64,000 bases of DNA from Owenia fusiformis (lineage: Eukaryota; Annelida; Polychaeta; Sabellida; Oweniidae). The position numbers and the translations under genes are program-made. The stretch covers positions 5,604,571 through 5,668,570 of the forward strand of contig CAIIXF020000011.1 in NCBI GenBank assembly GCA_903813345.2, given 5' to 3'. The notes under the pieces were generated by a model, which did no database searches, was not told the origin of the DNA, and was given only the letters and a program-made list of their open reading frames with translations. Position 1 is the stretch's first letter. Each line of letters starts with the position of its first letter. Below, one piece after another: positions 36,004 through 47,255 of this stretch.

Positions 36004-39000
36004 GGGGACGGCCGACATCGGCTCTCCGTGGGCACCTGGAATGTAAATGGATTCTCAATTACCCAAAATGAAAACTCCGCTTTCAGGAAGACTATTATAA
36101 AGAATATGAACTTTGATATTTTATGCCTAAATGAAACATTCCTCCGAGATGAGCAGTTTCTTAATATTGATGGATACACTTGGATCGGCCATAATCGCAG
36201 CGCCATTCATAGAAATGCACGCCGGGGATCAGGAGGTGTTGGAGTCCTGATAAAATCAGATCTACTAACAGACTTTAAATATGAAGTTCTTGATAGATCA
36301 ATGCCAGATACTATGTGGATAAAACTAAAATCAATCCACTCCAACTTCAGTGTGGTGATATGCGCCTGTTATCTTCCCCCTATATCTAGATGTACAAGAA
36401 ACAGTGATCCAGAAACTTTCTTTAACAACTTACTTCAAGGAGTCTATGAGTTTCAAAATGAGGGTACTCTATGCATCATGGGAGATTTTAATGCACGCAT
36501 TGGTGACAATAGTGACTATGTTGAAGGTGTTGACACTATCCCCCAACGCTCAACTGTTGATTTTACTTTAAACTCATTTGGGGAACACTTTTTAAACTTC
36601 CTTGTTGATTCTAGTATTTGTACATTGAATGGCAGACAAGGAATGAATGACTTCACTTGCATATCTCATAAAGGACGTTCCATAGTTGACTACATATGTA
36701 CCCCACATGAGCAATTAAATGGTTTTGAAAATTTCTCGATTTGGAGGCCAACAGATCTAATATCAAAGTTTAATCTACCCGCCCCAGCTGCACTACCAGA
36801 CCATTGTATCCTGAGCTGTGATTTAATTCTTCCTTTGGACTTTGAATGGTATTCACCAAATGAAGAACAATGCCCAACTGAAGAAAACTTAAAACACAAA
36901 AAATATAGGATAAACAAGGTGCCCGATAACTTTATGTTAGATAATAACCTAATAACACAAATTAATAAAACTTTAGATCGTATCTCAAGAACAACTAATA
37001 CCACTGAGCGTATCAATTGTATGTACAATGAGTTTGTCTCAGCTATTGACAATGAAATGAGCAAAGTGTTCCAACCAGTCACAGTGAAGACCACTGCTAA
37101 AAAACCCAAGTCATTCAGAAAGCCATACTGGTGTGATGAACTACAAACACAATGGAATAAAGTGTCTGCATCTGAATCTGCCTGGTTGAAATGTAAATCC
37201 ACCCAAAAACGTAACTTGAAAGAACTTTACAAGATAGAACGACGAACCTTTGACAGAATCCATCGCAGAATAAAGCGACAATTCCAGAAACAAGAACAAC
37301 AACATCTATTGGATATATACAATGAACCAAATTCTAGGAACTTTTGGGATAAAATTGGAAAAATTGGCATCGCCTCAGACCGAAAACAGGAAGTTCCTTG
37401 GGAAATTTTAAAACCAGACACAACTGTATCAACAGACAAACAAGAAGTCTTAAATTATTGGGCCAACTCATACAATGAATTATATTCAGAAAAAGAGGAC
37501 AATGTCAACTTTGATGAGAATCACTTGAAACAAGTCAAGGAAGAACTCTCCCATATTGAAAATGATAATGTTGACCCACTAAGTGCACCACTTAATGAGG
37601 ACATAACCCTACAGGAAGTCATCAATGCAGTTCATCGAGCCAAAATTCGCAAAGCCGTGGGCATTGACTCAATCCCAGCAGAAGTATTGAAAAACCCAAC
37701 TTGTATAAATATGTTGTATAAAATTATCATAGAATGCTTTGATAGTGGAATTGTCCCCCAAAAGTGGATGCAGACCATAATTAATCCAATTTTCAAGGAT
37801 GGCGACAACCGTGACCCACTTAACTACAGAGCAATCAGCCTAATCTCAGTGCCATGTAAAATATACTGTGATATTCTTAACAAGCGCCTTACAAAGTTCC
37901 TTGAGAGCAACAACTTATTGGTTGATGAGCAAAATGGATTTCGTGAAAAGCGCAGCTGTTTAGATCATGCCCACAGCCTCCACTCAATAGTTAATAATCG
38001 TAAGTTGGCTAAACTCGAGACATTTGTATGTTATATCGACGCAACGAAAGCTTTTAGTGGTCTAAACCGTGATTGTATGTGGCTAAAATTAAACCGCATT
38101 GGAGTCAAGGGCAAAATATTCAATGCAATTAAATCATTATATCAGGATGTATCTGGAGCCATTCGTGTCAATGGATATTTAACACCCTGGTTTACCATCA
38201 GCAAGGGTTCGAAGGAAGGCTGTCTGTTATCTCCGACAATATTTGCGATCTATGTGAATGACCTAGCCGCAGAAGTAAAACAATTGAACTGTGGGATAAA
38301 TATAGACAACACAAATGTCTCAATACTTTTATATGCTGACGATATAGCCCTCATAGCCAGCTCTGCAGAAGACCTTCAGAGAATGATTGACACTGTAAAT
38401 ACATGGTGCAGGAAGTGGAGAATGAAAATCAACCAGAGAAAGTCCAAAATTGTACATTATCGCCCACCTTCAAAACCCCGTAGTAATCATCAATTCAACT
38501 GTGGCAACATGGAATTATCATATGCCAGCACCTATAAATACCTTGGTATATGGTTAGATGAACATATCAATTACAATAAAACTGCAAAAGAAATAGCCAA
38601 GTCAGCAAATCGTGCCCTTGGAGTTATAATCTCTAAGTATAAACAGTTAGGTGGCATGGATCTCTCAGTGTATAACAAATTGTATGACACCATGGTTCAG
38701 CCTATTATTAACTATGGATGCTCAATTGTTGGGCTGTCAGAACATAGCTGTATTAACAAAGTGCAAAATAGAGCTGGAAAATTTTTCCTGGGTGTTGGAG
38801 CAAAGACCAGCAATGAAGCAGTAAGAGGGGATTTAGGCTGGACACAAGCAAAGGATAAACAGAAAATTGAATGTGTACGCCACCTTATTAGACTCAGAAA
38901 CATGAACCCCAACAGATTGAACCATAAGATCTACAAATGGTCTCTAAAAAGACGCTCAAGCTGGGATTCCAGAACACAGCACATAATACAACTAGCAGGC

Positions 39001-39546
39001 CTTGAACAACATTTAGGGACACAAACCCCATGTAAACCCTTCATGGAAAAAATTAGTGATTATTTTCAACAAACTGATCCGTTTCTTACAAATATTTGGA
39101 ATGATCAACATAACCTAGTCAATGGTAATAAACTGAGGACATATAGACAGTTCAAGTACGGAGTAGTAACTGAACATTATAATAACATTTACATGCCAAG
39201 ACATCATAGGAAAATTCTAGCTAGCTTTAGAACTGGGTCCCTTCAACTTAATGTTGAGACACAAAGGTATAATAACACACCTTTATTGGAAAGGAAGTGT
39301 AAACTGTGTGACTCAAATGAAGTTGAAGATGAATTACATTTTCTTGTTAAATGTTCACATTATTCAGAATTAAGAGACATGTTGTATCAGGAAGCCAAAG
39401 TTAAAGTACCTTATTTAAATACTTCAAGTGCCAATCCAACCTTAATTATGATCACATTACTACATGCAAAGAACATTCAAAGCTGCCTTGCTGCTACTCT
39501 TTACAAAATGTTCTCAAAACGTTTATTTAACCTGGAACGTTTGTGA
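36004..39546 (+). CDS. LINE ORF2: APE endonuclease-reverse transcriptase
   Basis: Uninterrupted frame of about 1,180 codons. The endonuclease domain has GTWNVNGF, DILCLNETFL (catalytic Glu), CIMGDFNARIGD, and LPDHCILSCDL (catalytic Asp-His). The reverse transcriptase has NYRAISLISVPCKIY, EQNGFREKRSCLDH, VCYIDATKAFSGLNRD (motif A), SKEGCLLSPTIFAIYVNDL (motif B), and LLYADDIALIA (YADD at residues about 769-772 counted from 36028). The C-terminus has CKLCDSNEVEDELHFLVKC, a CCHC-type knuckle. Oddities: motif A reads AFS instead of AFD, and motif B reads KEGC instead of the usual QGC, so activity is uncertain. No ATG stands at the start; the frame follows the ORF1 TAG directly. Confidence 0.9.
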   Translation, partial: GDGRHRLSVGTWNVNGFSITQNENSAFRKTIIKNMNFDILCLNETFLRDEQFLNIDGYTWIGHNRSAIHRNARRGSGGVGVLIKSDLLTDFKYEVLDRSMPDTMWIKLKSIHSNFSVVICACYLPPISRCTRNSDPETFFNNLLQGVYEFQNEGTLCIMGDFNARIGDNSDYVEGVDTIPQRSTVDFTLNSFGEHFLNFLVDSSICTLNGRQGMNDFTCISHKGRSIVDYICTPHEQLNGFENFSIWRPTDLISKFNLPAPAALPDHCILSCDLILPLDFEWYSPNEEQCPTEENLKHKKYRINKVPDNFMLDNNLITQINKTLDRISRTTNTTERINCMYNEFVSAIDNEMSKVFQPVTVKTTAKKPKSFRKPYWCDELQTQWNKVSASESAWLKCKSTQKRNLKELYKIERRTFDRIHRRIKRQFQKQEQQHLLDIYNEPNSRNFWDKIGKIGIASDRKQEVPWEILKPDTTVSTDKQEVLNYWANSYNELYSEKEDNVNFDENHLKQVKEELSHIENDNVDPLSAPLNEDITLQEVINAVHRAKIRKAVGIDSIPAEVLKNPTCINMLYKIIIECFDSGIVPQKWMQTIINPIFKDGDNRDPLNYRAISLISVPCKIYCDILNKRLTKFLESNNLLVDEQNGFREKRSCLDHAHSLHSIVNNRKLAKLETFVCYIDATKAFSGLNRDCMWLKLNRIGVKGKIFNAIKSLYQDVSGAIRVNGYLTPWFTISKGSKEGCLLSPTIFAIYVNDLAAEVKQLNCGINIDNTNVSILLYADDIALIASSAEDLQRMIDTVNTWCRKWRMKINQRKSKIVHYRPPSKPRSNHQFNCGNMELSYASTYKYLGIWLDEHINYNKTAKEIAKSANRALGVIISKYKQLGGMDLSVYNKLYDTMVQPIINYGCSIVGLSEHSCINKVQNRAGKFFLGVGAKTSNEAVRGDLGWTQAKDKQKIECVRHLIRLRNMNPNRLNHKIYKWSLKRRSSWDSRTQHIIQLAGLEQHLGTQTPCKPFMEKISDYFQQTDPFLTNIWNDQHNLVNGNKLRTYRQFKYGVVTEHYNNIYMPRHHRKILASFRTGSLQLNVETQRYNNTPLLERKCKLCDSNEVEDELHFLVKCSHYSELRDMLYQEAKVKVPYLNTSSANPTLIMITLLHAKNIQSCLAATLYKMFSKRLFNLERL

Positions 39547-39880
39547 TATTAAATATGTGCAATATTATCAACCAGTCATAATTACTGTATTCTCATTTAT
39601 TGCATTTTGAAATCACATGTTTATATTGTATGTTATTTAACTCTAGTCATTTTGTCTGTGAATTGTTCACACTCTGCAAACTTACTCTACATCCTCTGTG
39701 ATATTATTCGACATACCGATGTTATATTTTTCTATTGACTATCTTTGTATATTTATATGGTGTCTCGTAAGCCGATGTCGGCTGTTGGGTTTTTTAATAC
39801 ATGTATTTTACTTGTAATATTTTAGTAAACCTGTGACACAGAAATAAACTATTATTAAACTAAACTAATTTATCAAGGCC

Positions 39881-40492
39881 AAATTTTAATTCTATTCATT
39901 ATACATACAGTCCAAGTGGTTAAGCATAAATGTGTTGTGAATGACCAATTGTACCATGCAGTAAAAATATAAGGTATTTTATAAAGGTTATGAAGATAAT
40001 ATAAATACTGCTGGAGGCCTAGAGGGTCCTTCAATAACTGTGAGCCTTCTTGCCTTCAGGACAATTCTGAATGGGTAAAATTACCAGTGATGTAACATAA
40101 TAATTGCTTATATATCATCTTACATACCCAGGGCCAACCAAAAATGAAGAATTTGCGTGATATTTCCAAAAATTGTGGTACTTTTACGGGAGATTTTTTT
40201 AAAGTAAATTTTGAAACAACTGGAGTTTTTATGGTGAAATAAAACGGTACTTTTTTTTAAAAAAGCGGATTATCTCCATTTTTTTAAATAAAAGCAATAG
40301 TTTTTGCGGTAAATTCTGCAAAAAGTGTTAGTTTTGCGGAAGATTTTTGACAAAATCTGTAGTTTTTGCGAGAGAATTTTGAAAAAACTTTGGACTTTGC
40401 ATGTGAATTGATTAATACATGTAATAGGCCAGAACCGGATTTGGTCTTGAGCACTTCAGTACTACATCACAAAATAACAAACAGTCGTTTGG
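39881..40492. other. Between LINE and unit 3, no gene
   Basis: AT-rich; 40150-40390 holds degenerate repeats of TAGTTTTTGCGGNAGATTTT type. Nothing else recognised. Confidence 0.5.
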
Positions 40493-40713
40493 AGCTTTTA
40501 GGTGTACTTATAGTTAGAGCTACTGCATGTCTGTTGACATACATCATATCATTATATTAATTTTGATCAGAAGGCAAAAGGCTGAAACAGAAGCATCGTC
40601 ATAAGATCTGTGTTACTAGCTGCTATATTAAACATTCTTAGGGTGACCAATTATCCAAAATGGTATTTAAATATGATATTGATTATTAAATGATAATTTT
40701 TAGAAGGATTTCA

Positions 40714-41225
40714 TGTTTTATTCCCACTTCGTCCCTTCCCACTTCGCCCCTTCCCATTTTGCCCCTCATTTATTCCCATTTTGCCCCTTTCCCAATTCGC
40801 CCTTTTCCCATCTCGCCCCTTCCCATTTTGCCCCTTTGCCATTTCACCCCTTTCCCGTGTTGCCTCCTTCCCATATCGCCCCTTTCCCTTATCGCCCCTT
40901 CCCATTTCGCCCCTTCCCATGTCGCCCCTTCCCATTTCGCCCATTCCCATTTTAGATCAATAACAGGTTTTGTTCAAATATTATTCAATTATTCAGGGGC
41001 AAAATGGGAAGGGCGAAATGGGAATAAATGAGGGGCGAAATGGGAAAGAGGACAATTGGGAAGGGGCGAAGGGGGAATGATAGGAGGCTGTGATATCTCA
41101 CGAAATGGGAAGGGGGTTGAATGGGACAGGGGCGAAATGGAAGAGAGGCAAAATGGGTAAGGGGCAATTCGGGAAAGGGGCGAAATGGGAAGGGAGAAAA
41201 GTGGGAAGGGGCGAAATGGGAAGAC
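40714..41225. repeat. Palindromic pyrimidine/purine minisatellite (unit 3)
   Basis: Same structure as 27037-27548: CCCATTTCGCCCCTT repeats followed by the complementary GAAGGGGCGAAATGGG repeats, with scattered single-base differences. Confidence 0.92.
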
Positions 41226-42347
41226 ACAGGATTTCATCTGTATTTAATCAGTATTGGAGCTGTACTAGAGCGGTATTAAATATCCCTGTCCAATACCGAT
41301 GCATCGGTATTTGATCGGTACTTGATCGGTATTGGAGTTTCACTAAAGCCATATTAAATAGCATAGTCCTATACCGGTGCATCGTTATTAGAGCTATATA
41401 AGATCGGTACTAGGTCGGTATTTGGTCGGTATTTGGTTAAAGCTGATTGGCTGACAGGACTTCTAAATTAGCTCATTTGCATGATAAATTTTAGCAGGAT
41501 TTCATCGGTATTAGTTCGGTATTAGACAACTACATTAGGTCGGTATAAGGTCGGCATTTAATGTGCAACGTCCATTGGATTTTTTCACTTGGGTCCGCAT
41601 TAAAGTCTGAAAAATCATTTGTGGCCCCCAGAGGGTAATTTGGAACTGCTATCTAGATTACAGGGTATGGTTTTATTTAAAATGATTTCAAAGGAAAATA
41701 TTTTGTGATTATTAGACTAATTTTTATGCTCTTTGTTATTGATAGGTTTTCGTATTATTGAAAGAAAATATAAATTACCTAGAATATCGTAAACTGATCC
41801 TGATTATGAAGCAAATATTGTATTATATTTATTATACATTGTAGGTCATATTTCTAGCCTATTCAAAATTCTTCAACGCTAAAACGGTGCAAAAGATATT
41901 GCAAAAGGAAAACTGCAACTTTATAAATGTTCCACCCCCCCCCCCCCTATCTTAACCCTGCCACCCCTACCCTCTTTGCCACAAGATTACAGTCAAGCCA
42001 AACGATATGATTTCATCTCTCTTGGGTTTGATAAGAGTACTAGATATTTTTAAAATAAATACCAGACGCTTGTATGAACTCATTTTTGTGGGACATTTTG
42101 TGAACCACTGAAACGTGTCCCGTTTTGCTCCTAAGTCTTCCTAATTTCACATGTTTTGCAACGTAAGTTTTTAGATATAAATAGCCGATCTGAGTTTGCC
42201 ATACAAGAAAGTAAAGTGACCATCTCTGAATATTTAACAGCACAGATTATTTATTTATTTATTTTATTAAAGTGTCACTTGTATCATATCATACAACCAG
42301 CCCTATCTGGGCTTATGAGACACATTTGAACATTTTAAAATAACTAG

Positions 42348-42668
42348 TTATTGTTTAAAAATAAAGTCTTTCCTGATCTGCATTATGTCAATTAAATACT
42401 GACCAAACATCTTAGTGTATCTTTTACTTTTAAAAATGTCACTTAAAGTCAGACTCTCTATTTCCAATTTTTCAAAGAACTCATTTCTTTTTTTCCTATA
42501 TGCACTACAATCAAAAATAAAATGCTTTTCATCTTCGATTTCACCCGACTTACAAATGTTACAAAAACGCTCATTTACATTGGTATTTACAAATCTGCCA
42601 GTTTCAATATGCAAAGGTAGAATTCCATGCCGAAATTGTGAAATCAGTGATCTAGTGCCTCTTGGCAA
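42348..42668 (-). pseudogene. LINE ORF2 C-terminal zinc-knuckle fragment
   Basis: 106-aa stretch with RFCNICKSGEIEDEKHFIFD followed by Cys, resembling the CCHC region of the ORF2 at 36004-39546. It is separated from the preceding thumb fragment by a frameshift or stop between 42668 and 42762. Confidence 0.8.
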
Positions 42669-42761
42669 GTCACATAAAATGAATTGATCTGGTTTAAAGT
42701 CTGTTTTAAAAGTAACATATGTACGTAATTTACGTTGTTCAAGAATTTCCTGATGCCATTT

Positions 42762-43226
42762 TTATTTTTGTTTCTTCATTAGTCTGGTTCGTGCCACACG
42801 TAAGTCAATATATGTTTGATCACGGTAGTGCTCTTCAAAATTTAAATCAATGCACAGTTTTTTAAAGTCGCTGCACCAACTTGCTTTCCCATTTTGATAA
42901 TCTTCCATGAACACTCTTTTAGTGATACGATTATTATTCATGAATGTTATTCTGTTCCAAAGACGTATAATATCTAATTTTCTAGTGTCTAATGGTGTCA
43001 TCCATGTCAAATCACCGTACATTGCTGGGATAGATGCAAATCTATGCACACCTAGAAATGCCCTCATTGCCCTGTGTTGGATATTGTCAGTACATTGATA
43101 AGTTTTGTTTCCCCAAACGCCGGACCCATAATTCAAAATTGGGAGTATACATGTGTTATAAAGTCTTGTGTATGCTGTATAGAAAAGTCCATTGTGTTTC
43201 CTAAATTTTGTGATGAGGCCCCCCAA
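42762..43226 (-). pseudogene. LINE ORF2 thumb-region fragment
   Basis: 154-aa stretch with RLYNTCILPILNYGSGVWG and HRAMRAFLGVHRFASIPAM, matching the post-RT region of Jockey/CR1-type LINEs and similar in layout to the ORF2 at 36004-39546 (VQPIINYGCSIVG). The 5' end is truncated by incomplete reverse transcription. Confidence 0.82.
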
Positions 43227-43676
43227 AGCTCGGCCTGCTGCTGCGCTTAGATTTTCGGCAGTTGTAGGGAAGTTAAGTGTTTCATCTAATATACATCCAG
43301 ATTATTTGAATGAATGCCCATTTTAATATTTCATAACTATATGATGTTCTACATTTTCAGTCTTTAGAATCTCATTTGAAATACATAGAAATGGTAATTA
43401 TTGTCAATATTTTTTATGATTTATATGAAATAAATTTGAGATCTTGCTTCTAAGTTTAACTAAATGGCTCTAAAATGTGAGGGGATGACTTAAACCTTAT
43501 TATACGAGGCCTGTTATTGAAATGTAATTCGGGAGGGGTGTTTTGAAGTTGCGACTTGTCCAATAAACCGTTCACTGGGTTTTGCGAAACACCTTGTCAG
43601 TGAAAGGGTAGATAGAAGCGAGCTGTGGCCAATGGATAAATAGAGAGAGAGGAAATAAATAAAAGAAAAACCTATA

Positions 43677-43880
43677 CCTATAGAGGAAGGGATAGAAGTA
43701 AAAGAATTATATAATTGAGAAATGGTATAATTAGAGACGCAGGTAATAATTATAAATAACATAGCACTTTATTGTAATTAATTATATACGATCGTTTACC
43801 TATAGAGGGAGGGATAGAAGTCAAAGAATTATATAATTGAGAAATGGTATAATTAGTGACGCAGGTAATAATTATAAATA
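43677..43880. repeat. About 121-bp tandem repeat, 1.7 copies (unit 3)
   Basis: Same unit as 28957-29285; starts at 43677 and 43799. One full copy fewer than unit 2. Confidence 0.9.
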
Positions 43881-44073
43881 TATCCTTCGTAAGAATAATG
43901 TTTTACTGATAAGTGATTATTGATATAAGTGATGCTTGCAGTAATTATAAAAATGATATTATTTAATCGCGTAGCGTTATTTTTCCAGTCTTGTATTACA
44001 ACGCCAAGAGAAGAAATTACACGTGGAGATCTAAGAAACATATAGTGTTTTCAGTTCAGCTTTGGCACGTAAA

Positions 44074-45875
44074 ATGAAGTGTTACATTTATTACATCATT
44101 TTGGTTATATTCGCAAGGCATACATTCGAAACCGGAGAAATGAACTATACTGGTCCTTTTAAAGGCATACGGAAACTTAATGGAGGCGAAAACGAACGCG
44201 AAAACAGAGATACATCTCCACAACAGAATATCAGTATCAAAACTGAAAATGAAATGGAGAAAAAAACATGTGATCAGAAAATGCGCACGTGTAAGGACAG
44301 ATGCGGTGTGCCGAAAAATACGAGCAGTCTCAGTGATTTTTACTGCCAATGTGACGACAAATGTGCCCACTACCAAGACTGTTGTGCTGATTTTGAGAGC
44401 GAGTGCAGCATCAACTACAACAACACAAAATATGGTGAATTGACGAGTGGGGAAAGATCTAAATATGGTTGTATCAAAATAAGCCAAACAGAGATGTTGT
44501 ACATGGACCAAACGTGTGCAAGCGAGCATTTTGGGACTGATTTAGAAGAAAAATGTAGGAACAGAAATACCCTCCTCAGTTTATTACCAGCATCTGACGT
44601 CGAAACAGGTAGTTTATGTATATTGACGTTATTTAATACTAAGTTAAATCATGTAATTTATATATGAATATATCAACTTTTCTTATAGATTGTACATGCG
44701 TGAAGTTATTACAAAATTGGTTTTGACGCTTATCTGAAAATAACATTAAACAAATTAATATCTCCTGGAAATCATTTTTACAGTGCTTCTAAATTAATTG
44801 AGTCCCTTTTGGTGGTATCTGATGGAGGGACGTTTATGAGAAAATTGTAGGCCAAAGCTCACCTACTTCAAATTTTGTTCCAGGTATACAGTATAGCAAC
44901 ATATTTTGCGCAAGATGTAACAATGTCAAGTCTCCTGTATTGTGGCAGACAAAATACAGGTGTAATCGAAACGTATTGGATAAGTCGGATTTTCAGAACC
45001 CTGGACCAAATACCTTAACGAGAGTTATGAATTCCCCTTTTTGTTCTGTTGAGTATATCGCTCCTTCAAATGATAAACTACAACCGAGGCCATGCATACC
45101 AACTATCCATACATGTCCGGATGGAACAGATCGTTTGTTGGCCTATCGGTGTGCGAACTCTAACTTAGACCCTTATTCTACATACAAACAAAAATACCAT
45201 GCCTATCATAACTGGTATTGCCTCATATGTACAGAAACTGAACGTCCATTGCCTTCGTGTACCGTACGATTGAGTCATCTAAGGAGCCCAAACTTACCCT
45301 TGTTTTCGTTTAAAATAATGGTGGATGTGACATCTGAGAATGGAATAAGACTGAGGTCTCAAGCTGGTCATGGCATCAATGGATTGGATGTTGAGGTAGG
45401 ATGTAACTCGGACAATATTTGCAAGGCTTTAACTTGCCCAAAAGCGTATGTACGAGATGGGAATGAATGCAAATTGGTTAGCACCATTGTTCCAGTACAA
45501 ATCAACTGCTATTTCTTCATTGAACCGGAAGAGCATGTATTTCATGTCATCAAGACTTATATCAAACAAATTTTTGATCTAGTTGGTTTGATTTTATTCC
45601 TACAACATCGCGATTATGATGAATTCACGTTCAATACATCTTTCCCCGAGAACTACACATCGCCTCAAATTTACAAGAAAATGGCATCAGACTCTGAACG
45701 CATGAAAGAAAAAGCTGGAATTGCACAGCTTAAGGACATCAATATCACGTATGATGTGTCGTTTATAAAACATAAGATCAGTCATGCCACGGAAAAGGTG
45801 ACAAATAGTGGATTTCAAACCGGTTCCGGAATGACATGGATGTTTTACATAGTTTTGTTCATGAAAATATGTTAA
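44074..45875 (+). CDS. Somatomedin-B/CAxCN ectodomain protein, copy 3
   Basis: Exons 44074-44608 and 44884-45875, phase-1 GT-AG intron of 275 bp; 508 aa. Signal peptide, nine-cysteine somatomedin-B region and CARCNN motif intact. Exon 1 shares variants with copy 2 (GEMNYTG, LNGGEN, QNIS); exon 2 toward the C-terminus shares variants with copy 4 (NCYF, FPENYTSPQIYKKMASDS, INITYDVSF). Unique: NERENRD, CGVPKNTSS, LFLQHRDYDEF, and a two-residue deletion after KAGIA. The 3'UTR lost the block that carries AATAAA in copies 1 and 2, so its poly(A) site must differ. Intact ORF; function unknown. Confidence 0.9.
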
Positions 45876-46337
45876 AAGAACATGTTGTAATCAATTTCAT
45901 GTCTCAAATGGACAATACAGTTTAAGTTGAATAGAAAATTGGAACGAAACCTTACAGCGTATAAATCGCATAGCTACAGATGTACGTGTAGCTTTCTCGC
46001 TTAGCAGGGGGCTGCTCGTAATGATGTTCATTGTTTAATGAATCCACTCAGTAAAATTACGATTCCTCTGCACCATTAAATCATTCGAGTACCTATGTGT
46101 TCCTGAGACATTTAAACATCCGGGAATGTTAACGTTCACCCAAATTTCCTTCGTTACCTTGACGAAATTTATGACTTAAATCGAGAACACAATAATTTAG
46201 AGACACAATGAATTGCAAGTGAAAGCTTTTTACAAAATTGTTCCAGGGACTCTAAACTACTTGGCTAAGGTTTTATTTGAAGATACAATGCCTTATTAAG
46301 CAGGTAAAGGTGGTATACAGAACACTGAAGGAGGACA
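45876..46337. other. 3' flank of copy 3
   Basis: Homologous to the flank of copy 1, but lacking about 60 bp of 3'UTR with the AATAAA, and lacking the CTCTTA-flanked element: the empty site reads GGGACTCTAAACTACTTGG near 46246-46264. Confidence 0.75.
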
Positions 46338-46551
46338 CACCATTGGTCCGAATGCCAATTGCCCGAATTCAATGGTAATAATCGTATTGGTGCAAATCCC
46401 AATCGTCCAAATTCAATGGTAAGAATCCTATTGGTGCGAATCCCAATCGTCCAAATTCAATGGTAAGAATCCCATTGGTGGAATTCCAATCGTCCAAATT
46501 TAATGGTAAGAATCCTATTGGTGCAAATCCCAATCGTCGAAATTCAATGGT
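46338..46551. repeat. 44-bp minisatellite downstream of copy 3, left part
   Basis: Four or five units of the 25527-type minisatellite, cut at AATTCAATGGT by the 6.4-kb element that follows. The array resumes at 52986 with ATGGTAAGAATCC. Confidence 0.93.
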
Positions 46552-47084
46552 CACTGGGGGGTATCGTGATGCAACAACACTGTGTTGTTGCATCAAGATG
46601 GCCAGACTTCCGGTGATAGATTTTCGTACGATGTTTTGTTTTCTCAATTTACACCCATTTCTAGGGCGAGTTGCTCGATAATCATACAGATGCAGTTAGC
46701 GCATGATCTATATTTTAAAAAACTGTCATTGGTATACATGTAGCATCATCAAGAAGCGATAAATTCGTGGTTTTAATTCCTCACTATTGATGCAACAACA
46801 CCACTCTGTTTCTTATCGATGATGCAACAACACCAATGTGCTGATGTAAAAACGCCAATATAATGTATCATTGAACAACAAGAGAAACTGTTTTATGTTC
46901 TGTTTACAGGTGTAGGTCGGGACATGAATAAAACGCGTGAGTCAGTGGTCCATGAACGAAACGTATTTTGTTTGGTTTCTTTGTCTATATCAAAATTAAA
47001 AGGATATACAAGGCAAACTAAACTAGATTTGTAAATTGAACAAAGTTCAATTTAAGACTCCAGATTGTTTGATTTGACCTAGAT

Positions 47085-47180
47085 AGCTGAGTAAGTAGCC
47101 CAGTAAGAAGCTGTGTAGAAAGCTGAGTAAGTAGCTAAATAGGTAGCTGAGTAAGTAGCTAAGTAGATAGCTGGGTAGTT
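47085..47180. repeat. GTAGCTGAGTAA short tandem repeat
   Basis: About eight copies of a 12-bp-like motif AGCTGAGTAAGT with variants, inside the 6.4-kb element. Confidence 0.85.
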
Positions 47181-47255
47181 ATGAAGGAATTTTTGAAAGT
47201 ATATTTCATCGATCTGCATTCTGGATACTGGCATAGAATCTTAACTGAAATTCGA

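Larger units (their letters stand above)
35086..39880 (+). mobile_element. Non-LTR retrotransposon with ORF1 and ORF2
   Basis: Two consecutive ORFs: a coiled-coil/nucleic-acid-binding ORF1 and an endonuclease-RT ORF2, ending in a tail of ATTAAACTAAACTAA repeats near 39865. A 13-14-nt palindromic motif, GCCGACATCGGCT, lies just after the ORF1 stop (36011) and again in inverse form near the 3' end (39770-39783). It lies between gene units 2 and 3 and interrupts their tandem order. Confidence 0.9.
42243..43307 (-). mobile_element. 5'-truncated LINE insertion with 10-bp TSD
   Basis: CAGATTATTT flanks both sides (42243-42252 and 43298-43307), and unit 2 has the uninterrupted site CACAGATTCTTTGAATG near 28571-28587. 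Read on the minus strand, coding sequence begins at CILDETLNFPTTAENL, the YLG region of the RT thumb, and ends in a TAAA-type simple repeat tail (left end, TTTATTTATTT). Only the last third of ORF2 was copied. Confidence 0.93.
40493..44073. repeat. Segmental duplication: upstream part of unit 3
   Basis: Matches 26816-29497 over its whole length except for the truncated LINE at 42243-43307 and one fewer 121-bp repeat. Stretches 41570-42242 and 43308-43676 have no gene. Confidence 0.9.

Noticed and set aside
35961-38912. Minus-strand ORFs opposite the LINE ORF2 (up to 170 aa)
   Set aside because: Shadows of the long plus-strand ORF2, with no family signature.
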